Assembly (NCBI RefSeq): GCF_008360935.1
Contig: NZ_SRXO01000003.1
Coordinates: 186,001 to 250,000 of the forward strand
DNA length: 64,000 nucleotides
Origin: Siccirubricoccus phaeus
GTDB lineage: Bacteria; Pseudomonadota; Alphaproteobacteria; Acetobacterales; Acetobacteraceae
Direction of reading: 5' to 3'
Positions 33,841 to 41,801 of the stretch are shown piece by piece. Every line of letters starts with the position of its first letter. The stretch's first letter is position 1. A program made the position numbers and the translations under genes. The notes under the pieces were generated by a model. It did no database searches and was not told the origin of the DNA. It saw only the letters and a program-made list of their open reading frames with translations.

Positions 33841-33926
33841 CTGACCCGGCACGGGGGTAACCTTCCGGGACCCTGGACCGAACCCCCTCCCGCCCCCATC
33901 TTCGGGGCCGAACCAAGGAGGCGGCG

Positions 33927-34469
33927 ATGACGGAACTGGCGACCCTCGGCGGCGGGTGCTTCTGGTGCCTGGATGCCGTCTATCGGGAACTGAACGGCGT
34001 CTCCGCCGTGGTCTCCGGCTATGCCGGCGGGCACACGGAAAACCCCAGCTATGAGGAAGTCTGCGGCAAGCAGACCGGCCATGCGGAGGTGGTGCAGATC
34101 ACCTTCGACCCCACCGTGATCTCCTATGCCGATCTGCTGCGGGTCTTCTTCACCATCCACGACCCCACCACCAAGGACCGCCAGGGCGCCGATGTCGGCC
34201 CGCAATACCGTTCCATCATCCTGACCCATTCGGAGGCCCAGGCGGAGACGGCAAAACAGGTTATGGCGGAAATCGAGGCCGCCGGCATCTGGGGCGCCCC
34301 GCTGGTGACCCAGGTGGAACCGCTCACCCGCTTCTGGCCGGGCGAGGCGGAGCATCAGGATTATTTCGCCCGCACGCCCTGGAGCGGCTATTGCCGCGTC
34401 GTTATCGCCCCCAAGGTGGCGAAATTCCGCAAAACCTTCGCCGAACGCCTGAAGCGGCCGGCGGCGTAA
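33927..34469 (+). CDS. msrA: Peptide methionine-(S)-S-oxide reductase MsrA
   Basis: This 180-residue enzyme repairs oxidised methionine (S epimer). It has the GGCFWC motif with catalytic C11, and the GYAGGHTENPSYEEVC and TGHAEVVQ signature stretches. A strong RBS (AAGGAGGCG) precedes the ATG. It is followed 12 bases later by msrB, so both epimers of methionine sulfoxide are handled by one transcript. No export signal; cytosolic. Confidence 0.96.
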   Translation: MTELATLGGGCFWCLDAVYRELNGVSAVVSGYAGGHTENPSYEEVCGKQTGHAEVVQITFDPTVISYADLLRVFFTIHDPTTKDRQGADVGPQYRSIILTHSEAQAETAKQVMAEIEAAGIWGAPLVTQVEPLTRFWPGEAEHQDYFARTPWSGYCRVVIAPKVAKFRKTFAERLKRPAA

Positions 34470-34481
34470 GGACCTCTGGTC

Positions 34482-34913
34482 ATGGCCCTGTTCGGCAAGC
34501 AGGCCGCCCCGGCGGCCGACTACCCCGTCACCAAGCCGAAAGCGGAATGGCGGCGGGAGCTTTCCCCCGAAGCCTACCGCGTGCTGCGGGAACACGGCAC
34601 AGAACGCGCCGGCACCAGCCCGCTGAATGCGGAAAAGCGCCCCGGCACCTTCCTTTGCGCCGGCTGCGGCACGCCGCTGTTTGATGCCGGAACGAAATTC
34701 GAAAGCGGCACGGGCTGGCCGAGCTTCTTCGCCCCGATCGAGGGCCATGTCGGCACCAGCACGGACCGCAGCTTCTTCATGACCCGGACGGAGGTGCATT
34801 GCGCGCAATGCGGCGGCCATCTGGGCCATGTCTTCCCGGACGGCCCGCCTCCCACCGGCCTGCGCTACTGCATGAACGGCGTTTCCCTGCGCTTCGAACC
34901 GGCGGAGGAATAG
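34482..34913 (+). CDS. msrB: Peptide methionine-(R)-S-oxide reductase MsrB
   Basis: This 143-residue enzyme reduces methionine-R-sulfoxide. Zinc cysteines are C59, C62, C107 and C110 (CAGC and CAQC), and the catalytic cysteine is C130 (RYCMNG). GTGWPSFF is the classic MsrB substrate-site motif. Partner of msrA immediately upstream. Confidence 0.96.
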   Translation: MALFGKQAAPAADYPVTKPKAEWRRELSPEAYRVLREHGTERAGTSPLNAEKRPGTFLCAGCGTPLFDAGTKFESGTGWPSFFAPIEGHVGTSTDRSFFMTRTEVHCAQCGGHLGHVFPDGPPPTGLRYCMNGVSLRFEPAEE

Positions 34914-34964
34914 CCGCCTGGCCCCGCGGAACCGGGAAGCGGCCTGGCCGCTTCCGCTCCGGTG

Positions 34965-35083
34965 GCAAGGCGGAAGCGTCTGCGGTCCTGCGGCCCCAGG
35001 GCAGAGGGCCCCTGTCTTCGGTGCCCGCTTGTCCGCTCCGTCCGCTGAAAGCCCGGCGAACGTCGTGGGCGGGGGATCAGGCC
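34965..35083 (+). repeat. Degenerate family E repeat (copy E5)
   Basis: Shares CTGCGGTCCTGCGG, GCTTGTCCGCTCCGTCCGCTG and AAGCCCGGCGAACG with E1-E4, in the same order. The middle arm differs (GGGCAGAGGGCCCC replaces GCCACTGG). It sits between msrB and the propeller gene. An older or recombined copy. Confidence 0.5.
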
Positions 35084-35177
35084 AACACCCGGGCAATGCC
35101 TGCCGCCACATAACGGCACTTGCCAATTGCGGGAGCGCGCGGAATCCATGGGGCGGTTACCAGGACAAGAGTCACCC

Positions 35178-36197
35178 ATGCGGCGCGCCCCCCTCGCGCT
35201 CCTCCTCGCCGGGCTTCTCCTCCCCAGCCTGGCCAGGGCCGATCTGGTCTATGTGCTGAATTCCGGCGATGCTTCCATCACCGTGCTGGAAAGCACGACG
35301 CGCGAGGAGGTGCGCCGCATCCCCGTGCTGCGGGAGGTGCACCACCTGCTGCTCAACCCGGAACGGACCGAGCTCGTCGTCGGCGATTCTATGGCCAATG
35401 AGCTGCTTTTCCTGAACCCGGACACGGCCGAGCTGGCCCGGCGGGAGCGGATCAGCAACCCCTACCATCTGGATTACAGCCCGGACGGCCAGTACTTGGT
35501 CGTCACCAGCCTGCGCCGGGACCAGGTGGATATCTATGAGGCCGGAACGCGCACCCTGCTGGCCCGGCTGAAGGTGCCGGACAAGCCCAGCCACCTGGCC
35601 TTCTCGCCGGATAGCCGCATGGTCTTCGTCACCCTGCAGGGCGCGCGGCGGCTGATGGCGATCGACCTCACCACCCGCCGCCCCGGCTGGGTGACGGAGG
35701 TGGGGCCGCAGCCTGCCGGCGTGCTGTGGCACCAGGGCAAGCTGCTGGTCGGCATCATGGGCAGCGACCAGGTGGCGGTGGTGAACCCGGCGGACGGCAA
35801 GGTGGAGCGCAGCATCCAGACCGCCCGCGGGGCGCATACGGTGTTCGCGGCGCCGAATGGCGGGCCGCTCTACGCCACCAGCCGGGTGGACAGCCGGCTG
35901 ACGGTGCTGGACCCGGACACGCTGGAGGTGCGGGCGCGCTGGGAGCTGCCGGGCGGGCCGGATTGCATCGCCTTTGCGCCGGATGGGAAATTATGGGTGA
36001 CGCTGCGCTGGGTGGCGCGGGTGGCGGTGGTGGACCCGGCGACGGGGGAGGCGGAAACCATCCCGGTCGGGCGGTCGCCGCATGGCATCTTCGTGCAGCC
36101 GCGGGAGGAGCCTCTGCCGCCGGCGCCGGTGCCGGTGGTGGAGGCGCCGTCCACCCCGGTGATGGTGCCGGGGGTGGTGCCGGCCGCGTTGCGATGA
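35178..36197 (+). CDS. YncE-like beta-propeller protein, exported
   Basis: This 339-residue protein begins with a Sec signal peptide (MRRAPLALLLAGLLLPSLARA). About seven repeats of roughly 40 residues follow, each with a GD/SPDG turn (NSGDASITVLE, SPDGQYLVVTS, SPDSRMVFVTL, PADGKVERSI, APDGKLWVTL), forming a beta-propeller. Such proteins bind partners or metals in the periplasm; function unassigned. I choose ATG 35178 over 35127 because it puts the signal peptide at the N-terminus. First gene ahead of a deacetylase and a hydroxylase. Confidence 0.88.
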   Translation: MRRAPLALLLAGLLLPSLARADLVYVLNSGDASITVLESTTREEVRRIPVLREVHHLLLNPERTELVVGDSMANELLFLNPDTAELARRERISNPYHLDYSPDGQYLVVTSLRRDQVDIYEAGTRTLLARLKVPDKPSHLAFSPDSRMVFVTLQGARRLMAIDLTTRRPGWVTEVGPQPAGVLWHQGKLLVGIMGSDQVAVVNPADGKVERSIQTARGAHTVFAAPNGGPLYATSRVDSRLTVLDPDTLEVRARWELPGGPDCIAFAPDGKLWVTLRWVARVAVVDPATGEAETIPVGRSPHGIFVQPREEPLPPAPVPVVEAPSTPVMVPGVVPAALR

Positions 36198-36360
36198 GGG
36201 GTGTCGAGGGAGGCGCTGCCTCCCTCGAGCTCCCTCCGCCAAAGGCCGAAGGGCCTTTGGAAACCGGGAGTCCGGGCGCGACGGTCGAGACGCAAAACTC
36301 AAGGGGTCCAGGGGCCTTTCGGCCCTTGGCGGGGGGTTCCAAGGGGGGCAGCGCCCCCCT
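36198..36360. repeat. Intergenic repeat, family B (copy B2)
   Basis: Starts at the stop of the propeller gene and runs into the 5' end of the next gene. Contains CGAGGGAGGCGCTGCCTCCCTCG, CCAAAGGCCGAAGGGCCTTTGG, GGGCCTTTCGGCCC and AAGGGGGGCAGCGCC-type hairpins and an AAACTCAAGGGG block shared with B4. Confidence 0.78.
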
Positions 36361-37078
36361 TGGGCGCCGGGCCCTCCTGGCGGCCCTGGCCGTGCCCACC
36401 AGCGTCCCGCCCGTCTATCTCACCATCGACACCGGCTGGGGCCGCGAGGCCGAGGCCATCGCCGCCATCCTCCGCCGCCACCAGATCCGCGCCACCCTGT
36501 TCCTGGCGAACGAGCCCAGCTTCACCGGCCAGGACACCCTCTCCGATTCCTGGGCCCCCTTCTGGCGCGCCCGCGCCGCGGAGGGCCACGCCTTCGCCAC
36601 CCATACCTGGCGCCACTGGTATTTCCGAGGCGACCCCGCCCCCGGCCAGGTCCGCTATGTCTCCCGCCAGGGCCAGGGTGCGGAGACCCTGGACGGCCCC
36701 GCCCTCTGCGCCGAGCTCCAGCGCCCCCTGGACCGCCTGCGGGAGATCGCCCCCGCGGCGCAGGTGCTGCCGCTCTGGCGCGCCCCCGGCGGCCGCACCA
36801 CGCCCAACGCCCTGGCCATGGCCGCCGCCTGCGGCCTGACCCATCAGGGCTGGACCGCCAATGGCTTCTGGGGCGATGAGCTGGATGGCGCCCGCTACCC
36901 CAACCCCGTCCTGGCCCGCCACGCCATCAAACGCACCCGCCCCGGCGAGGTGGTGGTGCTGCATTGGGGCGTGCGCAGCCGCCAACCTCCCTTTGCCGCG
37001 GTGCTGGAGGAGGTGGTAAGCGGGCTCCTCGCCCGTGGCCTTCGCTTCGCCACGCTGCCGCCTGCAGGGGTCAGATGA
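36326..37078 (+). CDS. Polysaccharide deacetylase family protein (noncanonical motif, unusual start)
   Basis: About 250 residues if started at TTG 36326; GTG 36392 is an alternative, and no in-frame ATG exists near the 5' end. The first about 12 codons fall within repeat B2, after which LGRRALLAALAVP looks like the remnant of a Tat/Sec signal. The NodB-like fold has TIDTG as motif 1, with a threonine where the metal-binding second Asp usually is, and HTWRH as the zinc HxxxH motif. Enzymes of this family remove acetyl groups from glycans. It overlaps the hydroxylase start by 4 bases. Confidence 0.78.
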   Translation: MAGGSKGGSAPLGRRALLAALAVPTSVPPVYLTIDTGWGREAEAIAAILRRHQIRATLFLANEPSFTGQDTLSDSWAPFWRARAAEGHAFATHTWRHWYFRGDPAPGQVRYVSRQGQGAETLDGPALCAELQRPLDRLREIAPAAQVLPLWRAPGGRTTPNALAMAAACGLTHQGWTANGFWGDELDGARYPNPVLARHAIKRTRPGEVVVLHWGVRSRQPPFAAVLEEVVSGLLARGLRFATLPPAGVR

Positions 37079-38013
37079 TCGAGGACACCTACGCCGCCTT
37101 CACCGGCTGGCTCTTCGAGCACGCGTTGCAGCCCGTGCTCTACGCCACGGGGATGATGGAATGGGCGGAGGACATCTTCGCCTGGCTGGACTTCGCCCTG
37201 CTTGGCCTGTTCGGCATCGCGGTGGTCTATCTCGTCTGCCGGCCGCTGGAGGCCTGGCGGCCGGTGGAGCGGCGGCAGGACGGCGCCGCCATCCGCACCG
37301 ACATGGTCTATACCTTCCTCAGCCGGCTGGGGATTCTGCCGCTGCTCGCCTTCGTCCTGCTCTCCACCCTGCAATCGCGCTGGGAGGGCTGGCTGACCGA
37401 GGTGGGGGTGATGCCCCCGACGCTGGAGGAGCTGATCCCGCCGCTGCGCGACCACCCGCTGCTGGCCCTGGCGGCCTACATCATCGTGCTGGATTTCGGC
37501 GAATATTGGCGCCACCGGGCGCAGCACGGCTTCCGCTGGTGGTGGGCGCTGCACGCCATTCACCACAGCCAGCGGCAGATGACCTTCTGGACCGATGACC
37601 GCAACCATGTGCTGGACGATGTGCTGGCCGCGCTCTGGTTCGGCGGGCTGGCGCTGCTGATCGGCGTGCCGCCGGGGCAATTCCCGATCATCCTGCTGCT
37701 GCTGCGCCTGGCCGAGAGCCTCTCCCACGCCAATGTCCGGCTGAATTACGGGCGCCTGGGGGAAAGGCTGCTGGTCTCGCCGCGCTTCCACCGGCTGCAT
37801 CACGGGGAGCTTTCGGCGGGGGCGGCGGGAAAGAATTACGCCGTGCTGCTGCCGGTCTGGGACTGGATTTTCGGCACCGCGGATTTCCGCCGCGACCACT
37901 ACCCGCCGACCGGCGCCGCCGATGCCGGGGAGGCAATGGAACGCGGCGGCTGGCTGCGCCAGCAATGGGCAGGATTCCAGCGGCTGGCCTTGACGATTGC
38001 GGGGCGGGCCTAG
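37075..38013 (+). CDS. Sterol desaturase/fatty acid hydroxylase family membrane protein
   Basis: This 312-residue protein has about four to five membrane helices and the histidine clusters of the di-iron fatty acid hydroxylase superfamily: H147/H151 (HRAQH), H160/H163/H164 (HAIHH), H218, and H239/H242/H243 (HRLHH). It probably oxidises a lipid alkyl chain at the inner membrane. ATG 37075 overlaps the deacetylase stop. A clean family C hairpin starts 2 nt after its own stop. Confidence 0.9.
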   Translation: MIEDTYAAFTGWLFEHALQPVLYATGMMEWAEDIFAWLDFALLGLFGIAVVYLVCRPLEAWRPVERRQDGAAIRTDMVYTFLSRLGILPLLAFVLLSTLQSRWEGWLTEVGVMPPTLEELIPPLRDHPLLALAAYIIVLDFGEYWRHRAQHGFRWWWALHAIHHSQRQMTFWTDDRNHVLDDVLAALWFGGLALLIGVPPGQFPIILLLLRLAESLSHANVRLNYGRLGERLLVSPRFHRLHHGELSAGAAGKNYAVLLPVWDWIFGTADFRRDHYPPTGAADAGEAMERGGWLRQQWAGFQRLALTIAGRA

Positions 38014-38142
38014 CTCCCCACAAAACCGCTGCGCGGCTTTGTGGGGGCCCCGGGGGCGCTCTGCTCCCAGCACCGGCACAGCCTTCCGCGGCACAGCCTT
38101 CCGCGGGAAAGCCGCGGAAGGGCAGCGGTGGCGGCAGGTTCT
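38014..38142. repeat. Post-stop hairpin repeat, family C (copy C3)
   Basis: CCCCACAAA (38016-38024) pairs perfectly with TTTGTGGGG (38038-38046) around an inner CCGC/GCGG stem with TGC loop. Sequence differs from C2 and C4 in both arms, but pairing is kept. The tail carries a repeated GCACAGCCTTCCGCGG and its inverted partner. Confidence 0.75.
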
Positions 38143-38225
38143 GATGGACGCGCTCAGGGCAGGGGCCGCTTCGCCGGTTTGCGCCCTGGCTTCCCCCCAA
38201 CGACCGGATCCACCAGCAGATCCAC

Positions 38226-38318
38226 CCCCTCCCTAGCCCTCCCCCGCCAGCGGGGGAGGGGACACGCCTCGCCCCTTCCCCCGCCTTGCGGGGGAAGGGG
38301 CGGGGTGGTGGTGGGAGA
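38226..38318. repeat. CCCCCGC palindromic repeat pair, family D (copy D3)
   Basis: Two units: CCCTCCCCCGCCAGCGGGGG and CCCCTTCCCCCGCCTTGCGG, each with inverted partner, then GGGGCGGGGTGG. Lies just before the beta-lactamase gene. Confidence 0.7.
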
Positions 38319-38345
38319 CCACGAGAACTCAGGACCACACACCCC

Positions 38346-39182
38346 ATGCCCATTCCCCGTCGCGCCCTTCTTGCCGCGCCGTTCCTCACCCTCCCGGCCC
38401 AGGCCCAGCCCGCCCCGCTCGCTGCGCTGGAGGCCCGCCATGGCGGCCGTCTCGGCGTTGCCGCGCTGGACACCGGCAGCGGCCGTGCCCTGGCACATCG
38501 CGCCGATGAGCGCTTTCCCCTGACCAGCACCTTCAAATTCCTCGCCGCTGCCCTGGTGCTGGCCCGCGTCGATGCGGGGGAGGAGCGGCTGGATCGCCAC
38601 CTGGCCTATGGCGAGTCCGCGCTGGTCCCCTATTCCCCCGTCACCGGCCCGGCCGCCGCCCGGGGCGGCCTGACCATGGCGGAGGCCTGCGACGCCGCCG
38701 TCACCCTCAGCGACAACACCGCCGGCAACCTCATGCTGGACAGTTTCGGCGGCCCGGCCGGCCTCACCGCCTGGCTGCGCCGCATCGGCGATGCCGAGAC
38801 GCGGCTGGACCGCCGCGAGACGGAGCTGAACGAGGCGGCGCCTGGCGATAAGCGCGACACCACCACCCCGGCGGCGATGCTCGCCACCATGCGAACCCTG
38901 CTGCTGGGCGAGGTGCTCTCCCCCACCTCCCGCGCCCGGCTCCTCGCCTGGCTGGAGGGCTGCCGCACCGGCGACAGGCGGCTGCGCGCCGGCTTCCCCG
39001 CCGGCTGGCGCCTCGGCGACAAGACCGGCAGCGGCGGCCGCAATTCCACCAACGACGTCGCCATCGCCTTCCCGCCCGGCCGGGCGCCCCTGCTGGTCGC
39101 CGCCTACTACATCGGCGCCGACGTGCCGATGGCGGAGCGGGAGGCGGTGCTGGCGGAGGTCGGGCGGCTCGCGGCGGCTTGA
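38346..39182 (+). CDS. Class A beta-lactamase
   Basis: This 278-residue serine hydrolase has all class A landmarks: STFK with S61 and K64, SDN at 122-124, the omega-loop glutamate E158 followed by LN (161-162), and KTG at 226-228. A short export signal with a twin-arginine-like MPIPRRALLAAPF start leads it to the periplasm, where it would hydrolyse penicillins and possibly cephalosporins. It is chromosomal, with no integron, IS or AmpR-type LysR regulator next to it, suggesting an intrinsic enzyme. The substrate range cannot be told from sequence. Confidence 0.93.
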   Translation: MPIPRRALLAAPFLTLPAQAQPAPLAALEARHGGRLGVAALDTGSGRALAHRADERFPLTSTFKFLAAALVLARVDAGEERLDRHLAYGESALVPYSPVTGPAAARGGLTMAEACDAAVTLSDNTAGNLMLDSFGGPAGLTAWLRRIGDAETRLDRRETELNEAAPGDKRDTTTPAAMLATMRTLLLGEVLSPTSRARLLAWLEGCRTGDRRLRAGFPAGWRLGDKTGSGGRNSTNDVAIAFPPGRAPLLVAAYYIGADVPMAEREAVLAEVGRLAAA

Positions 39183-39232
39183 CCGGCCCGGCGGCGCCCC
39201 CAACATGCGCGCCACCCGCTCCGGAGCCCGCC

Positions 39233-40354
39233 ATGCATCGCCGCCATTTGCTGGCCGCCGCCGCCAGCCTTGCCGCCCCTGCTGCCCTCGCTCAGCAGCA
39301 CCAGCATCACGGGGCGGCGCTGCGCCCCATCCCGCCGGCCGCGGACCAGTACCACAGCCTGCAGGGCGGCACGCCGCACCACATCACCCCGGACCAGGCG
39401 GCGCAGCGGGTGACGGACAGCCCGGCGCCCGCCGGACCGCCCGGCCGCTGGGCCGGCCGCGCCGCCCTGCCCATTCCGCGCAGCGAGATGGCCTGGGCGA
39501 CCGAGGCCGCCGGCCGCATGCATGTCATCGGCGGCTATGGCGAAGGGCGCGTCGATCGCGGCTACCACCATGTCTATGAGCCGGCGGGGGATCGCTGGTT
39601 CGATGCCGCGCCCCTGCCGCGCGGCGCCAACCATGTGGGCGTCGCGACGCTGGAGGGCCGGGTCTATGCCTTCGGCGGCTTCATCGAGCAGAACCGCAAC
39701 CCCGATGCCAATGCCTATGTCTATGACCTGGCGGGCGACCGCTGGACGGCGCTGCGCCCCATGCCGCGGCCGCGCGGTGCGGTGGGCGTGGTGGCGCTGG
39801 GGGGCAGGCTGCATGTCATCGGCGGTGCCGGCGCACCGACCATGGAACGCGCCAGCGTCGGCTGGCATGAGGTGTATGACCCGCAGGCCGACAATTGGGA
39901 GATCCGCAAGGCCCTGCCCGGCGCGCGCGACCATGTCGGCATCGTCGCGCATGCCGGGCTGATCCATGTGATCGGCGGGCGCTTCAACACCTTCGAGTAC
40001 AATACCGGCCTGCACCATGTGTACCTGCCGAACCGCGACACCTGGGAGGAGCGCGCCTCGCTGCCGACGCCGCGTTCCGGCCATGGGCTGGTGCTGTACC
40101 GGGAGCGCTTCCTTGCGATGGGCGGCGAGGGCGGCATCCTGGAACGTGGCGTACCGCGCAACGCCAAGGTCTTCGGCCAGATGGAGAGCTACGACCCGAA
40201 GACGGATAGCTGGCAGCACCACGCCCCCATGCCGACGCCGCGCCATGCCGTGGCGGCCGTGACGATCGGCGACTGGGTGTACGTGGCTGGCGGCGGCGCA
40301 GTATTGGGCGGCTCCGTGCAATCTTCGATCCACGAGGCGTTCACCCTGGGCTGA
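39233..40354 (+). CDS. Kelch-repeat beta-propeller protein, exported
   Basis: This 373-residue protein has an N-terminal signal (MHRRHLLAAAASLAAPAALAQQ) and then six kelch motifs with the double glycine (VIGGYGEG, AFGGFIEQ, VIGGAGAP, VIGGRFNT, AMGGEGGI, VAGGGAV), each followed by an aromatic Y.P..D.W pattern. The motifs form one propeller, probably periplasmic. A His-rich QQHQHHGAA stretch follows the signal. Function unknown; bacterial kelch proteins include N-acetylneuraminate epimerases and sugar oxidases, neither of which it clearly matches. Confidence 0.88.
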   Translation: MHRRHLLAAAASLAAPAALAQQHQHHGAALRPIPPAADQYHSLQGGTPHHITPDQAAQRVTDSPAPAGPPGRWAGRAALPIPRSEMAWATEAAGRMHVIGGYGEGRVDRGYHHVYEPAGDRWFDAAPLPRGANHVGVATLEGRVYAFGGFIEQNRNPDANAYVYDLAGDRWTALRPMPRPRGAVGVVALGGRLHVIGGAGAPTMERASVGWHEVYDPQADNWEIRKALPGARDHVGIVAHAGLIHVIGGRFNTFEYNTGLHHVYLPNRDTWEERASLPTPRSGHGLVLYRERFLAMGGEGGILERGVPRNAKVFGQMESYDPKTDSWQHHAPMPTPRHAVAAVTIGDWVYVAGGGAVLGGSVQSSIHEAFTLG

Positions 40355-40430
40355 GGCGGTTCCGCCTGCGGACTCACAGAAATAGATGGGGGGCTCGGGG
40401 GGAATACTTTCTCCCCCGTCCTGCTTTTTG

Positions 40431-41600
40431 ATGCTCGATGCGATTGTTCTCGGCGCCGGCGCTGCCGGTCTGATGGCCGCCGCCACTGCTGGCCAACGCG
40501 GCCGCAGGGTGCTGCTGCTGGATCATGCGGCGGAGCCGGGGCGGAAGATTCTGATCTCCGGCGGCGGCCGCTGCAACTTCACCAATCTGCAATGCGCGCC
40601 GGATCGCTTTCTTTCGGCCAATCCGCATTTCGCCCGTTCGGCGCTGGCCCGTTACACCCAGCAGGATTTCATCGCCCTGGTCCGCCGCCACGGCATTGCC
40701 TTTCATGAGAAGACGCTGGGCCAGCTTTTCTGCGACGGCTCCGCGCGGCAGATCCTGGCGATGCTGCTGGCCGAGGCGCAGGCCGGCGGCGTGGAGCTGC
40801 GTCTGGGGCATCGCGTCACCGCCGTGACGCGCGCCGACCGCTTCCGGGTCGAGACCGATCACGGCGCCTTCGAGGCGCCGGCCCTGGTGCTGGCGACCGG
40901 CGGCCCCTCCATCCCGAAGCTCGGCGCCTCCGGCTTCGCCTATGAGGTGGCGCGGCAATTCGGCCTGCCCCTGGTGCCGCCCCGGCCGGCCCTGGTGCCG
41001 CTGACCTTCGAGGGCGAGGCGCTGGCGCTGATGCGCCCGCTTGCCGGCGTGGCGCTGGAGTGCATCGCCCAAATCGGCCGGGCGCGTTTCCGGGAGGCGA
41101 TGCTGTTCACCCATCGCGGCCTGTCAGGACCGGCGATCCTGCAGGCCTCCTCCTATTGGTTCCCGGGCGGGGAATTGCTGCTGGACCTGCTGCCGGGCGA
41201 GGATGCCGCGCCCTGGCTACGCGCCGGCAAGCGCGCCCGGCCGCGCGCCGAGCCCCGCACCCTGCTGGCGGAGAAGCTGCCGCAGCGCCTGGCCGTCGCC
41301 CTGGCGCCGCTGCACCTGCTGCCCAAGCCCCTGGCGGAAGTGCCTGATCGCGCGCTCGACGCGATGGCCGCCCTGCTGAAAGCCTGGCGCCTCACCCCCG
41401 CCGGCACGGAGGGCTACGCCAAGGCCGAGGTGACGGCCGGAGGGATCGACACCGCCGCCCTCTCCTCCCGCGACATGCAGGCCAGATCGGTGCCCGGGCT
41501 GTTCGCGGTGGGCGAGGCGGTGGACGTCACCGGCTGGCTCGGCGGCTATAATTTCCAATGGGCCTGGAGCAGCGGCTGGGCGGCGGGGCAGGCCCTGTAG
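40431..41600 (+). CDS. NAD(P)/FAD-dependent oxidoreductase, HI0933/BaiN-like
   Basis: This 389-residue flavoprotein opens with MLDAIVLGAGAAGLMAA (dinucleotide-binding GxGxxG) and has RKILISGGGRCNFTN, the signature of the HI0933/YhiN/BaiN family. The C-terminal GEAVDVTGWLGGYNFQWAW is the family's conserved FAD-contacting end. Proposed reactions include flavin-based reduction of steroid or other ring double bonds, but most members are uncharacterised. The start is ATG 40431, against 40386 in frame upstream. Confidence 0.9.
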   Translation: MLDAIVLGAGAAGLMAAATAGQRGRRVLLLDHAAEPGRKILISGGGRCNFTNLQCAPDRFLSANPHFARSALARYTQQDFIALVRRHGIAFHEKTLGQLFCDGSARQILAMLLAEAQAGGVELRLGHRVTAVTRADRFRVETDHGAFEAPALVLATGGPSIPKLGASGFAYEVARQFGLPLVPPRPALVPLTFEGEALALMRPLAGVALECIAQIGRARFREAMLFTHRGLSGPAILQASSYWFPGGELLLDLLPGEDAAPWLRAGKRARPRAEPRTLLAEKLPQRLAVALAPLHLLPKPLAEVPDRALDAMAALLKAWRLTPAGTEGYAKAEVTAGGIDTAALSSRDMQARSVPGLFAVGEAVDVTGWLGGYNFQWAWSSGWAAGQAL

Positions 41601-41629
41601 CGGCGGCGGCTGTGTCGCTCCCGCCCGTT

Positions 41630-41735
41630 GCGTCGAGCCCGGGCCTGACCCGGGCACCAGCCGTCCCGCCGGCAACGAAGGATCGGACGGCCGGGTCAAG
41701 CCCGGCCAGACGGGGCGGAGGACCCGCCGGCCGCA
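41630..41735. repeat. GGGCCTGACCCGG/CCGGGTCAAGCCCGG inverted pair in convergent gap
   Basis: GAGCCCGGGCCTGACCCGG (from about 41636) and CCGGGTCAAGCCCGGCC (from about 41691) are imperfect inverted copies that can pair, between the convergent flavoprotein and chrA genes. Likely a terminator or palindromic repeat remnant. Confidence 0.4.
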
Positions 41736-41801
41736 GAACGCCCAGGACGGCGCCGCACGGCCGCGGCAGGGCACCAGGCAGCGTGAACCCGGCCGCCGGC
41801 G

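Noticed and set aside
10463-38318. CRISPR array from recurrent palindromes
   Set aside because: Repeats are dispersed singly or in pairs over tens of kb with no regular spacers.
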